From NCBI GenBank assembly GCA_002007465.1, contig LNAC01000339.1, forward strand, positions 1,217,276-1,281,275: a stretch of 64,000 nt of DNA. Reading direction: 5' to 3'. Below, piece by piece: positions 24,125 to 36,804 of the stretch. The notes beneath the pieces are model-generated. The model made no database searches. It was not told the origin of the DNA and saw only the letters and a list, made by a program, of their open reading frames with translations. Each line of letters begins with the position of its first letter. Position 1 is the first letter of the stretch. The stretch comes from Ailurus styani (lineage: Eukaryota > Chordata > Mammalia > Carnivora > Ailuridae). The translations under genes and the position numbers were made by a program.

Positions 24125-25318
24125 ACTTTGTGATTATTACTGTGTTTCAAGCACTTTGAGCTAATGTGTTTGTGTTTCAGATACTTACTTGAAGCCATTT
24201 CTTTAACTGGCTTGAATGATTCTCAGCAGCCTCCTCGCAGGCAGGCAAACCGAAGGGGCCCACATGGGAGGGACGAGTAGCTAATAGCATCGAGAAGAAA
24301 TGTCCACTTTGGTTTTATAGGATCCCAGAAATGCCTGCAAATCCTGCGTCGCTGATACATTTCATTTCTTCCCCTCCTTTCTGAACCAGCACACCATTGC
24401 TCTGCCTGGCAACCATGTTTACTTGGGAAGTAAACCAGCTTTTAAAGGACTTGGGCACAGCTTTCATGAGTGCACTCCAAAAGTGATCGGAGCTGCTGTC
24501 GCTGCCTGGCTTCCTTGAGAAGTCTCAACCCTTTCACCTGCCTTACTCTCCTGCACAGCATTTTAACATTTCATTTTATAGAACACTGTGTTTTAGATAT
24601 TCTATCACTAAAGAGCCTGTGGAGGAGATAAAATACATGGTTAAAGGACTAACCAAGGGGATTTTAGGGCTACTGTAACTTTAGCTCTATATGATTGTCC
24701 CCTTGAGGAGCCCCAGGAAAAGCCTCGACAAGAGCTGTTGAACAAGAGAAGACAGAACTTGACTACTTTCTCTTTACTTTCAACCAGTAGGCTCATTCAG
24801 ACCTCTTCAGCTGCTCTTATCAAGCCATCAAAGAAGAGTGGGACCCCTGTGGGTTAACTGGAAGATGTAATGCAGAGGGGAGGATATCATCTATAATATA
24901 TATTTTTTGCCTCAAAACTGGGGAAGAATGTGTTCAAGAAAATGCTAGGTTGGACCATATGAAACTGCCATTTTTAGTCAAAAGAGCTAAATATTGGCAA
25001 TTCCACACTGTTCAAAATATATATACATGGCTCATGACTAATGACAGCCAAATATCTGAACTGAAAACTAGAGAAATGACAGAAGAGTTTAGATATTGTC
25101 ATAGTGAATGACAGTGGATGGAGCCTAAGCAGGTACCTTTTTTGTTCCTTAAACTGTAATCAAAAGAAGATTTGTAGAAGACCTTCTCCCTCTTCAATAT
25201 CAGCCTTAACTATCTCATTTGATCTGAATAGCCGACCCTGCTTTTATCTACAATTATTTGCAACTATTTTTATGCAACCCCTTCTGTAATTTTGGGTATC
25301 AATTTTTAATTCTTTTTT

Positions 25319-25502
25319 TTAAGATTTTATTTTTATTTATTTGACAGAGAGAGGGAGATCACAAGTAGGCAGAGAAGCAGGCAGAGAGAGAGGAGAAAGC
25401 AGACTCCCTGCTGAGCAGAGAGTCTGTTGTGGGGCTTTATCCCAGGACCTTTAGATCATGACCTGAGCCGAAGGCAGAGGCACTGAGCCACCCAGGCGCC
25501 CC
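25319..25502 (-). mobile_element. CanSINE
   Basis: Reverse-strand copy with gacagagagagggagatc tail block and head gagccacccaggcgcccc. Perfect 12-bp target duplication ttaattcttttt at 25307-25318 and 25503-25514. The stretch before the A-box end is shortened (ggcagaggcactgagcc). Confidence 0.94.
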
Positions 25503-26679
25503 TTAATTCTTTTTACTACTTAATGTTTTTACTAATTCTAAATATACCTCTTTGGGACTTCATAGAAGCCCCATTTTTTATATACTTAGAATTAGATAAA
25601 CTAGTCTGTGGTCACCCTTGTCCTAGGGTACCGTATTGTATATCAGCCAATAACCTTTCTCAGATTCTGATAATCCAGATTCAGAAATTCACTGTGTGAT
25701 TCTGTATATGGACAAACATCTAGAAGAGTGGTTTCCAATCCTCTGTAAGTTACAAAACCCTTTTTTCAAATACAATCTTATGTGGAAGCCCAGTTAGTAA
25801 TATGTATGAAAACAGGACTTCTCTGGTAGATGTGGAGTGAATGGGGAGCTTCAGTTCCATGGTCTCAGAAACTTCCCTTGCAAGGGCCCCCCAAATCCCA
25901 GGTTCTTCCACAAAGTGCAGTTTAAATAATGACAAACTATTCTGCATATCTCTCAAAGTCCATTTTAAATCTGTGTCAGGCCTTTCTTACAAGCTAACAG
26001 AATTATACCTAGTAGTACGAGATCTCCTTTGTTAAAGTCCTTTTGGTTTCCAGTATTTTGTGAAGTGATGTCCTGAATTTTTTTTTTCTATTTCTCTCTC
26101 TTTTCCTTTCCTAAATTCAGCAGCCATTGTCAGAAAAGGCTACAATAATCCTTAGTCGACTTTCTTGGCCTATAGTAAAAACAGCAAAGGACCCATTGGT
26201 GTCCACAGTCATAGCTTCAGTGAATTTTTTCCTACTGGAGAGATGGACTATAGCTTTTATTACATTTTCAAAGGAGTTTAGAACCACTGCTATAAAAGGT
26301 GGATTGATTCTCCCCAATCAATGCCCTTTCCCAACACACACACCTGGAGAAAATCTGGGAGCTGTGAAAATCAAATGCTCTCGTCAAAGGCAAACATACT
26401 TTCATTTCAGAGTGAAGTATATATCCATCATTCGTTAAGGTTATATTTGAGGAAATACTCAAATTATCAAATACCACAAGAGCATATAAAGTCCTCTCAA
26501 AATTATAGTGAAGCACATTTGAGAATGTTCAAGGAGTAGGAAAGAAAAGGGTTCTGGTTGCTGAATGGTGGTTGTTACCGCACTGAGTGGGTTTACCATG
26601 CGACCTCCTGGGCCCAGGAGGTTCAAATATTTCTCTCATTAAAATGATAAACTACTAAATGATTATGTAAAAATACCTG

Positions 26680-26890
26680 CTGTTTGACAGGCAGAGGTCT
26701 AAATTGTTAACAGACATTAACCCATTTTAATTTCCACAACAAACTTATTAGATAGGTACTATTATTATTGTCACCTTTTGCTTGGGGAAAACAAAGCACA
26801 GAGTGTTTTTAAGTAATTCGCACAGGTTCATACAGTTAGTGGAGAGCTGGGATTTGAACTCCAGAAGTCTTGCAAATCTTCATGCAGAGT
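26680..26890 (+). mobile_element. MIR fragment
   Basis: ttagataggtactattatta, aagtaattcgcacaggttca and gctgggatttgaactcc give a clear MIR core and 3' region. Confidence 0.82.
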
Positions 26891-27490
26891 CCATGCAGCT
26901 AGTGTAGGTCATGGCACTTCAGAGACTATCAAAAATAATTCGAAATGTCAGTGTTAAATGGCAAGGGTAAGGGCATTGCAGGTCATTTATGAATTAGCAA
27001 AATAAAAGACTGCACATACAAACACTCACTTACACTTTCTGAATTTACTTAGTCAAAGACACAGAAATAATGGAATCAAGGTAGACACACAGAGAAGAAA
27101 CAGATACAGCACGTTTCTGAGCTGTTTTCTTGACCTCAAGGTCACTAACAGAAACATGAAGCTGTCAGAGACCCTGTCAAAGTGTAGCAGAGTTTTTACA
27201 AGATCTGGAGAAGTTTTATTTCCTAGAGATATTTTTTACTTTGAGCTAACAAAAATATTCAGAAATAACTTACCCTCTTCACTTCTACTTAAGAGAATGT
27301 TTATAAAAACTCATCTCTTTTAAATTAAGATCTTCAAAGCTGGATCTACATCCAAATAATTATGAACAAATAAACATAAACAAATAAAAAAAGAGGCAGT
27401 ATCTGAACATCCTTAGTCTCATCTCTGCCTATATTTCTTCTGCATCCTATAAAATCCATATCTGTGTACTGAGAATAATATAAAAACCTT

Positions 27491-27493
<3 letters not shown>

Positions 27494-27521
<28 letters not shown>
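27494..27521. repeat. (CA)14 microsatellite
   Basis: An uninterrupted CA run of about 28 bp, likely length-variable. Confidence 0.93.
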
Positions 27522-27525
<4 letters not shown>

Positions 27526-27589
27526 CCCTGCAAAATAAAGCACAATGTAAAAGAAAAGAAAGAAACAAATGCTTGCTGAAGACAAATCA

Positions 27590-27735
27590 CATTCCAGGTT
27601 CTTTAAATTCTTTTATCTCACTTCTTGTTCAGACTTCTGTGAGACACAATTTATTGTCCTCAATTTACTGATGACAGAACTGAGACACAAGAGTCTTAAC
27701 CTGTCCAAGAGCTCTCAACTTCAAAGATGCCATCA
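27590..27735 (+). mobile_element. MIR fragment
   Basis: tttactgatgacagaactga and gtcttaacctgtccaagagc match the MIR 3' half. The fragment is short and diverged. Confidence 0.55.
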
Positions 27736-27784
27736 AGACACATTTTATTGTTAACCTCTCAGTCCACATTCTTTCTCTTGTATA

Positions 27785-28268
27785 CACTGCCATTTTTCGT
27801 TATCTACTGTTAAATAACAAATTAGCCCAAAACTTAGCTGCTGAAACCAGTAAACATTTACTATCACAGTTTCTGGGGGTCAAGATGGGAGCAGCTTAGC
27901 TGGATAGTGATGGCTCAGGTGTCTCATCACGTCGCAGTCACGTGTCATGTGGTGCTGGTCATCTACAGGCTTGACTAGGGCTGGAGGATGTGCTTCTAAA
28001 GTACCTCATTCGGATTTCTGGCAAGTTAGTTCTTGTTATGGGCAGAAGGCCTCCGTTAATTGCCTCTTCGTAGGGCTGCTTGATTCTCCTCTTGACATGG
28101 TGGTTGACTTTCCCCAGAACTGGTAATCCAAAAGAGAACAAGGTAGATACTGGTTATGACCTAGCCCCAGAAGTTACGCTCTGTCATTCCTGTAATACCT
28201 TATTGCTTATACAGGGTGACTCTATTCGATGTGGAAGGGGAAAATGGGAACATGAATATCAAGAGTAA
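27785..28268 (-). mobile_element. MLT1-type solo LTR (ERVL-MaLR), reverse
   Basis: Reverse-strand order ataacaaattagcccaaaac, ggagcagcttagctggatag, ggcttgactagggctggagg, gggctgcttgattctcc, tatgacctagccccagaagt and acatgaatatcaagag follows the MaLR MLT1 LTR as I remember it. No internal viral coding sequence is seen, so it is a solo LTR fossil. Confidence 0.78.
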
Positions 28269-29341
28269 AGAATCATCATATACTATCTTCAAAGATAAGC
28301 TCCCGCACTCTCTCCCTCATGGATGACTTGAATGACAATTAAAAAAAACAAAAAACAAAAACAAAAACAACTATTTTTTATATTAGAAATATTAACCATT
28401 TGACCTTTAGTTTATTACACTGTTTAGATAAACACCATGAGAATGACTAAAGTTATATACTTATTATTAAAATATTATCCTTTGGTATAAAATGGTTATT
28501 TTTTTTAACACTATAGGCTCTTTTAGCATACCTGGTAGGGACAGTGCTCACAGACTTAATTTTGCTGCATTTGTATTTTAGTATTGGGAAAATCAGAGTT
28601 CAGAGTTCAACTATATAGGAAGTCAAAAATTTAAACTTTTTTTTTCTTGATAATAGAAAGAAATAGACTCCTTATATCCAGTGAAGGACATTTTCAGAAT
28701 AGGCAAAGTACTATTAAACAAGTAATATCTTTGATGACATTTAATGAAGTTAATCTGTGGCTTGAGAAGAGTATGTTTATTTAGGATTAAGACCAAAAGC
28801 ATAAAATAAATTTTAATGGATTCATGTTCAAATAGGTATTGCAAAAACATGGGTTTTGTATCATTTTGTGAAGATGCCACTACCCTCTTGTACCTGGTAC
28901 GTAGATCAGTGATATAAAGCATTGGTCCACAACATTTTTGAAATATATATCCTTATGAGTAAAATTTAAAACTTAAGAAAACTATCAGTGTGTGAATACT
29001 TATTTGTAAATTGTGTATACGCACTTTTGAACTAGTATTTTGCAAACATTAAATGATCTATACCAACAGATAAAATTTAAAAGATGAGATACAATTATAA
29101 CGTAAATGGGCATTCTATTTATTTTCTTTACACATTCCAACAGATCACTTTGTACCCAGTTTGGAGTACTTGCCCTCCATTTTGGAGACTCTTGTAAAGT
29201 ATGTTAGTTTGAAATAAGGAATTTTAAGTGCAATTTTAATGACATGCAAATTTTACTCTACCAGCTGACTTTGTAATTTTATAGCACATATAACTCACCG
29301 TATACTATCCTACCCATTCCTTACACAATTCTAATTAGGTT

Positions 29342-29566
29342 TTTTTTTTAATTTAATTTTATTATAGAGTGAGAGAGGAAAAGAGAGAGCACATGCATGA
29401 ATGGGGGGTGGAGGGACTGAGGGAGAGGAGGAGAGAGAGAAAATCTTAAGCAGCCCCTGCTCAGTGCAGAGCCCAACATGAAGCTGAATCTCATCATCCT
29501 GAGATCATGACCTGAGATGAAATCAAGAGTCGAATGCTTAACTGACTAAGCCACACAGGCGCCCCA
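29342..29566 (-). mobile_element. CanSINE, old subfamily
   Basis: Reverse-strand element with an extended agagtgagagaggaaaag and cacatgcatgaatgggg segment and head gccacacaggcgcccc. It resembles the older carnivoran-wide type more than the mustelid type. The flanks attctaattaggtt and aatctaactaggtt form an imperfect target duplication. Confidence 0.88.
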
Positions 29567-29779
29567 TAGAAATCTAACTAGGTTATACCTGAGGAAAAAA
29601 AATCTGTATTTTATAGAAGTAAACTGACTTGTTGAAGGGAGTATAGAATGAGAAGTAAAGTCTATTGTCAAGGTAACCTTGGTAGGTGATGAATATATTT
29701 ATGGACTTGGTAGTGTATACTTATCCCAAACTCATCGAGTTGTAGATATTATACCTTAACAAAGTGATTTTTAAAAATA

Positions 29780-29995
29780 GGGCGCCTGGGTGGCTCAGTG
29801 GGTTAAAGCCTCTGCCTTCGGCTCAGGTCATGATCTCAGGGTCCTGGGATCGAGGCCCGCATCGGGCTCTCTGCTCAGCAGGGGGCCTGCTTCCTCCTCT
29901 CTCTCTGCCTACTTGTGATCTCTCTCTCTCTCTCTGTCAAATAAATAAATAAAATCTATAAAAAAAATAAAAATAAAAATAAAAACAAAACCAAC
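29780..29995 (+). mobile_element. CanSINE, young mustelid-type, forward
   Basis: Starts gggcgcctgggtggctcagt, has the intact head and ggctcaggtcatgatctc block, a CT-rich stretch, the aataaataaataaaatct tail signal, and an A-rich tail with (AAAAT)n. It is inserted in the same sense as NEGR1. Confidence 0.95.
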
Positions 29996-30084
29996 CCCTA
30001 ATTTCCTGAGTCTTGTGTTAAGATATCCCTCTTCTAGATTTTATACAACTTTGATTATTCAGAAGAGACTAGAAATAAATTAAT

Positions 30085-30155
30085 TCTCTCTCTCCCTCTC
30101 ATTCTCTGTCTTTCTCTTTCTCTACTCCCTTTTTCTCTCTCTTTTATCTTCTCAC
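30085..30155 (+). repeat. CT-rich low-complexity tract
   Basis: A stretch of almost only C and T (ctctctctccctctcattct onward), directly before the SINE at 30165. Confidence 0.85.
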
Positions 30156-30164
30156 TTGCAAGGC

Positions 30165-30372
30165 CATTTTTTTTTTTTTTTTTTTTTTAGATTTTATTTA
30201 TTTGACAGCGAGAACAGGAACACAAGCAGGGGGAGCAGGAGAGGGAGTAACAGACTTCCTGCCAAACAGGGAGCCTGATATGGGGCTTGATATGGGGCTC
30301 AATCCCAGGACCCTGGTATTGTGACCTGAGCCAAAGGCAGACACTTAATGACTGAGCCACCCAGGTGCCCCA
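30165..30372 (-). mobile_element. CanSINE with internal 13-bp repeat
   Basis: Reverse-strand copy with a 20-plus poly-T tail and head gagccacccaggtgcccc. The word gatatggggct occurs twice in tandem inside the body (near 30276-30300), a small internal duplication. The flanks ggccattttt and agccattctt suggest an eroded target duplication. Confidence 0.92.
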
Positions 30373-30489
30373 GCCATTCTTATAAGACTAAGCAGTTACA
30401 TATTTTGATTTAGAAGGGTACTGGAAATAACCCATTACCATCCATGTTAAAAATAATCCTCCTTGCTGGCCTGAGAATTTATGTGTTCA

Positions 30490-31265
30490 TTCAACAAATA
30501 TGCATTGGGCATTTAACTGTGACATAATTGGAAAAGATTGAAAACAAATTAAGTTCCTGCACTGAAGAAACTTCTGTTCCTAATGTTATTTCACTATCTA
30601 TCTATAATTTTATTTTGATATTTTACTTTTTTTTAATAACCTAATTAGCCCTGTGATGACTTTATTGTCCCAGGCCAGGGAAGAGGTAAAGGATAAACAC
30701 AAGAAAAAGCGAGACTGTTTCAATTACTGGGAAGTGGGAAACACATGTCCATCTAAGACACACATACAAAATATTATATTTAAAACTCTGGGCCAGTCAA
30801 ACAAAACTTAAAGTGGGCTAGTTCGGTTTGCATTCCCTGACTTAGAGCTTATAGTTTGTCATAAAAATCACCGAAATGAATTAAGGACCCAGTAAGAAGA
30901 CTCTAAGGGAGCCCTAAGTCAAGTCCTTGAAAGTGCACAGCAGGGGTCCATTCAACTCAAATCAGAGCATTAAAAAATGCTTCAGGGAAAAAGTTCCCTT
31001 TATGCTTAATATCAATGAGCAGTATTTCCAAACATTGCAAAGAGTCAAGAAAATCATAAGCCAGGAAAGAACGTGGTCAATGTAATGTAAGCCTCGTGTG
31101 GAGAGGATTTCTTTTTATGCCTCGAAGTACAGGATGTGAAATCGGGTGTAAGAGGAGGTAGGGTCAGAAATGCATGTTAGGGCAAGACTTGGAGCATTTT
31201 AAATGTCATTTTAATACCTTTAGACTTGATTCCATAGAATTTGGGAAGCTACTAAAGGACTTTTC
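30490..31265 (-). mobile_element. LINE-2-like fragments, reverse (probable)
   Basis: cattcaacaaatatgcattg with cactgaagaaacttctg at the left, and ttgattccatagaatttggg with aaaggacttttcaagag at the right, fit reverse L2. The middle is not recognisable, so the two ends may belong to separate insertions. Confidence 0.4.
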
Positions 31266-31389
31266 AAGAGTAGGAAAAGTATCCATTCCTTGTCTTCACA
31301 CAATGTCTCTCAGAGCAGTTAGGATGGGAAAGATACAAAATATGGTTTAAACCAGGGTATTAGTTGTGCAGTTTAAAAGGAAGAGAAGA

Positions 31390-31589
31390 GGGGCACCCAG
31401 ATGGTGCCGTTGGTTAAGCATCTGACTCTTGGTTTTACCTCAGGTCCTGATCTCAGCGTTGTGAGATCCAGCCGTGCGTCAGGCTCTGAGCGCTCAGTGC
31501 TCAGTCTACTTCAGATTCTCTCTCCCTCTGCCCCTCCCACTCGTGCACTCTCTTTCCCTCTCTCAAATAAATAAGTCTTTTTAAAAAAG
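31390..31589 (+). mobile_element. CanSINE, older type, forward
   Basis: Begins gggcacccagatggtgccgt, followed by ggttaagcatctgactcttg and a ctctctccctctgcccctcc segment, ending ctcaaataaataagtctttt. This is the older caniform-wide form, with several CpG-type changes. A remnant of the A-tail is present. Confidence 0.9.
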
Positions 31590-31889
31590 CAGGAGAGGGA
31601 AAAGTTTGTATTTATACATTTCAGTGATTGATTAGATACAAGGAAAGGACCATTTGAAGATAATTTTAAGTTTTCTAGCTCAGTAATAAGGTGAATGGTG
31701 AAGTCATAACTGAAGCTGGGAACAAAGGAAAAGAGATTTGGGAGAAATTGTACTGAGTTTGGTCTAGAACCTACTGAAATCAAGGTGTTGATACTGCAGA
31801 CACAGTCCACCAATAGACAGCTAGGTTTTGGTTGTGTTCTTAAAATCGATAGCAATATTTCCAAAGTAAATATCTAATTTTATCACTTT

Positions 31890-32435
31890 CTACTTAAATT
31901 CTTTCAGGGATTCTTAGATATCCCTAGAGGAAAATCCTAACATCACAGTATGGCATGGGAGGCCTTCATGTTCCTGCCTATGTTTACGTCTCTGGTTCTC
32001 TTGCCAGTCTACTACTTCACAATAAGGCTATAACTGTCTTAAAATATTTTAGTTCACAAACGGTGACATGATCTCTATCTTTAAGGCCTTTTCATATGTT
32101 GTCCATTTTGCTTATAAGCCCCTTCCACACAGACAACCATCCTGCTACCTTTGGCTGGCTGCCTTCCACTAGTCCCTTAGTCTCAATTCACATGTCACCT
32201 TCTCTCAGAAAGCTATCCAGACCCCTTTCTACTTGGAAAGGAGTCTCGCTAGATGTACTCCCACGTGCTTACCTCTATCAAAGCATTTTTTAAATGATAC
32301 TCAACTAGTTTACTGGTTTCTCCCCTCCTAATCTATTATTTCCCTGAAAGTGAGGGCTTTGCCCTGTTCACTATTGTGTTCCCAGCATCTTACATGGTGT
32401 TTGAAATACACTCTGTTGCAAGAGTGAGTTGTGGC
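31890..32435 (+). mobile_element. LINE-2 fragment
   Basis: ttcatgttcctgcctatgtt, tcacatgtcaccttctctca, cagacccctttctacttgga and cactattgtgttcccagcat follow the L2 3' region on the + strand. Confidence 0.78.
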
Positions 32436-33484
32436 CTTTTAATCATGAAGAAAGAGAGCCATTCTCATTTTAATACATTTTCATATTGAGAAGAGACTAT
32501 TAGAACGCCTTAGATTGCAAGTCATGGTGGACCCAATATGTGATTGCAGAAAAGACCCTGGTTTCTATTGCTCAGTTCTGACTTTTCCAGGATTTCTTTT
32601 TTGTGAATGTGATCTCTGCAAAATTGTTGTGTTGGTTTATCGTGGGATGAAATCTGACATTAAAATCATGAGCACATTGATATTTATTAGAAAAGCAGTT
32701 CAAGCTTGCAGAGGGGAAAATTCTAGTCATAGGCCAGGTTGTCAGGGATACGAGACTTACTGCAGTCAGAGGAGGATTGACACCTGCACTAGAGCCTTTG
32801 TTTACTTGACGTAAAGTTAAAGGCAGTATCCTCCCTGTGTGAACCAAATTGTCACAAGTAAGGCAGCCCAAAGGTCTCTAATCTAAAATTATTAATTTCA
32901 TTAAAATTGATAAAGTAAACAAGACATACATTTTAAATAGCCTAATAAAGTCTAAAATCATTAAAATGTCCTAATATATTATAATACATTAATTTATTCA
33001 AATGTGCAACTAAAGATAGATACCCCTTGGGGCTGAGACATTGATGCATGATATACTTTAGTCTGTTCCTAGGAATAAATGATATCATATTGTATTCAAG
33101 CCTTAAGTACCAAGCAACACAGTAAACCAATGGGTTGCTATAGCAGCATGTTCACATCAATTTTCATTTCTCTCTGGTATCTAGCAGTTCTTACTCCTCC
33201 TTTTTCTTACTTTTTTTTTCTCTACCCTGCACATCTGTGAAAAACCTAGATGAGGTTGATAATACACATGTAATTGAGACTGAGTTTGGCACATCTTGAA
33301 ATCATGATGCTGTGATCTTTTCAGTTACTCTCATAGATCTTTCCCTTAAAAATAATGTCCTGCATTTTCAATATTTAATATTTTGCTGCCATCTGAAAGG
33401 AAATGTATCTGTTCTGTCTAAGAAACAGACCCTATCATTGAACAATAATAACAGCTATCATATTTCTAGTGCCTACTGCTTTTG

Positions 33485-33505
33485 ATGTGTGTGTGTGTGT
33501 GTGTT
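33485..33505. repeat. (TG)n microsatellite, short
   Basis: About 9-10 TG units beside ttgtgatg. Confidence 0.85.
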
Positions 33506-33605
33506 GTGATGTTACATTGTATACATTTAAAAACCATTCTTATGTCAACACTTTGAGGCTGGCTTCATTTTTTCCATTTCCCAGATGAAAAAACTAAGCA
33601 ATACA

Positions 33606-33674
33606 AAAATATAAAAACATAATTTTTTTAAAATAAATTTTTTTTAATTTGTTTTAAAATATAAAAACATAATT
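33606..33674 (-). repeat. 19-bp direct repeat around an A/T-only insert
   Basis: aaaatataaaaacataatt at 33606-33624 and 33656-33674 flanks 31 bp of T-rich sequence. The arrangement looks like a target duplication around a retroposed tail with no body. Confidence 0.7.
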
Positions 33675-33694
33675 CATGTAGTCAAGCGCACAAT

Positions 33695-33905
33695 AACTAC
33701 TTAGTGTACACCTATTAAGTACCCAACATTGTGCTCCATGCTTAGAATACAATGAATAGCAAAAACTAGGAAGCTTACCCTAATGAAATTGCATGCTAAT
33801 GGGGAATATGGACAGTAACCGAAAGTCTTGCAAATATGTGAAAACTTGCACCCGAAATGGTGTGGTAAAGAGAAGTTTTTAATGTGCTGATGATTTGACC
33901 AACTC
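33695..33905 (-). mobile_element. LINE-2-like fragment, reverse (probable)
   Basis: attaagtacccaacattgtg, ccatgcttagaatacaatga and agcttaccctaatgaaattg resemble the reverse L2 3' end. Strong divergence. Confidence 0.45.
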
Positions 33906-34589
33906 TGAAAGGACATAGTTACTCCATAGCATCACTAGGACTTAAACTTCAGAGACAATCTCAAACTTACTTAAAATTACTGCATTCTTGCCACTCACCC
34001 AGGTTATTTTTATTTTTATTTTTATTTTTTGCTATCATCCTTGACTATATTCCACATATACACCATGGAGACTGATTTACTATAGCCCAAATATTTAGTG
34101 AACCTAGGGGAAGAAAAACAAACAATAATTAATGCTAAAGGTATGTGTCATCCAGCAGGAAATCTGAGGAGGAAAGAGGGCAAGACACCATTTCATGCCT
34201 CTCATCTTGGGACTGTAAGTAGCTTGAAAGGGTGACTCCACTGGGAGCAAAAGACAGCAGCTGTAAGAGACTGATGGGCATGGCTAAGCCCCACATAGAT
34301 CGTTAAGAGGCCTCTGGTACAGGGAATCTGCAAATAGCTAGCTGAACTAACCCTACGTTTCTAAAATTTTTTTTGTCCCATTAGATTCACCCCATGGGTT
34401 GGATCTGGCCCTCCTGGTACAGATACTACATATTACTTGGTGATTTAGCTCCACTGGTTCTAGTCCCTGGCTTGACTTAATTTTCTTAAACCACTCATGA
34501 TTTCTGCCATGCCTTCCCAAACTCAAATACATTACCCTGGTTTCCACTTAATGATTTGATTACCAGTTGCTACTTTGGGACAATACCAA

Positions 34590-34790
34590 GAGTCAGAACA
34601 TCTGGATTTGAACGTTGGTTCTACCACTTACCAGATGATAGAAGATAAATTAACTTAATCTTTCTAAAGTTCTTTTTTCTTTTCATCCATAAAATGGGAC
34701 TAGTAATGCTTACCTCCTAGGGTTGTTATGAAGATTAGTTGACATACATTTGAAAATGCTTAAGTGTTTTCTGAATGCCAGTTTCCCACT
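34590..34790 (-). mobile_element. MIR fragment, reverse
   Basis: atctggatttgaacgttggt, tccataaaatgggactagta and tcctagggttgttatgaaga are the reverse MIR words in the right order. Confidence 0.82.
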
Positions 34791-36124
34791 CTCTTCACAC
34801 CAAATTTTTTTGTACAACATTGGAATTCTTTAACATTAGATTACTTCAATCATAAATATGTTGAGAATAGCTAACATTTTCCACATACATAAAGCATTTC
34901 TGCTTACATTAAAAACACTAGAAATACAGCCATATATGTAAGCCATATATGTACACAGAATATATGTAAGCTGGAATTCTGTCATCGAGAGAGGGATTGA
35001 GATGTGTTGTGCAAGGACCAATATGCCATCTCAGTGTCATCTTCACATTCTTAAGTGTAGCCAAGGTCTTTAGACAGAACTGTGTCCTAGTTGTCTTTTT
35101 CCCCCTGTTTGATTCTTAAATCAGTGCCTTCAGCATGGGAGGTATTTAATCATCGTTTGATGACCAAATAAAACTTCATTTCCATTAAGACCATATCACC
35201 TGTGACATTTTTGCCATCAACCATGACTTTTTCTGAAGCTCTTTTCCTTGAATTGTATCCTCAGTTCATACCAGCTCTTGGAAGTTGGAAGCCTGCAATC
35301 CATTGTTGGAAGTAACATTCCTTTTCTTTGTACATATAATTCTTTTGACTCAAGAACTACCCTCTGTCCACTACTATCTTCCATGTCTGCTACGCTACCA
35401 CCTAAAGATCAGTTAATAAGACCATAATAATTTTTATCCAGTTATATAACATGACATATTATTATCATATTTCCTTGTAATTCTAGTCTGATAAAAGATC
35501 TATTATCATTTGAGAACATCTCCCACTCCTATTTCAAATTGTTTTAAAATTTTAAATGTTGTTGTCTGATACACTTATGTATGTTTCCTATACTCTCAGT
35601 GAAGTATTTCAGTGACTATTTGCACATGAAATCTTGTTTCTCCACAATATTTATTGTTACTCCTGACCAGGAAAAGCTGATAGTGAACAGTAGTCCCAAA
35701 ATGCATCATGGGGCTTGATTTATATATAAAATGAATGAGGTCTGATATAGCTATTCCATTTAATTTTGCAATTTTAACAATCAATGCCAATGGCTTTCGT
35801 GATCAGTTTTGCTGTTGGAGATTGCAGTGGATTCTCCTGTCCATCCTAGTTTCTGCCGAGAGAGGCTATGATTATAAATTTCATGAACATTTCATGAGTC
35901 CAATATATAAATATCCTTAGTTATTAGCATGCTTTCTATATGGTACTCCTTTCTGACTGACACGTGAAAATATAAGGGCCTCTTCTAATTCAGAACTAGT
36001 TATTTGGTCAGGCTGTGTTATTTATGAGTTGCCTGCATCGTCTGCTGGCAGGGCAGAGAGCCTGCAGTTTACCGATTTATGAGGCATTAATGAAAGGCAG
36101 AAGGAAGAAAAGTGAGGGTGATGG

Positions 36125-36400
36125 TCCTCAGTATGTGTCTTTGTCCATCCAGGCTGCTATAACAAAATAGCACAGATTAGGTGGCTTGTAAACAACAGAA
36201 AATTATCTTATATTTATGGAGGCTAGAAGTCCAAGATCAGGGTGCAAGCACGGTCTGGAAAGGGTCACAGACATGATTTTCAGACACCTTCCAGAGACCC
36301 CAACCACCCATGCCATCACCTTTGGGGCTTAGGTTTTCGACATATGAATTTGGGGAGGACACAAACATTCTGATCCAAGTGGTATGGAACAAACTACCGT
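36125..36400 (-). mobile_element. MaLR-like LTR fragment, reverse, internally deleted
   Basis: tccaggctgctataacaaaa, gattaggtggcttgtaaaca and ggaggctagaagtccaagat form one end. ttttcgacatatgaatttgg with ggaggacacaaacattctg forms the other. The middle of the LTR is missing. There is no coding sequence. Confidence 0.65.
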
Positions 36401-36804
36401 AGGTGGTCGAGGGTACAGGACAGCAAGGTCCACAGTGATGGATGGATCTTACAACCATGGGATCCATAGAAAGGTAACAATGCAAAAAATAAAAATGTCC
36501 AGGTATTTCTAAGCACGCACCAAATGCTGCTGATCTACTTCTGAGGGAAGGAATACTGCTTTGCACCACTAATTCAATAGAATTATTTTCCTCTCTTTTG
36601 GGGGAAAGACCATAAGAAAATATCTTTTATTCTGTAATCTAAGTCAATACAAAAATGATTCTCTTAGAACTTGAAAGACTTAAGTATTTAGGGAAAGGAG
36701 AGAACTCCAAATAAGGCAATATTCTGGATTTAGTTCTCTGGTTTTATTGCAGGGTGTACTGTGAACTATTGCTTGAGTTGTCACTTTAAGATTTCACATC
36801 ACTG

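Noticed and set aside
27785..28268. Possible retroviral gene near the MLT1 LTR
   Set aside because: Only LTR-like sequence is present. I saw no gag, pol or env remains beside it.
29764..29952. Open frame of 62 codons with words like PGWLSGLKPLPSAQV, also near 36761-36991
   Set aside because: It is the translation of a CanSINE head. The same words recur at each young SINE copy, so it is not a gene.
31511..31864. Reverse-strand open frame of 117 codons, the longest in the window
   Set aside because: Its end overlaps a SINE, the rest has no recognisable domain, and there is no splice or promoter context.
32515..32871. Two 99-codon frames on opposite strands over the same bases
   Set aside because: No domain match, no splice signals, and coding on both strands is implausible. 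It is random open sequence after an L2 fragment.
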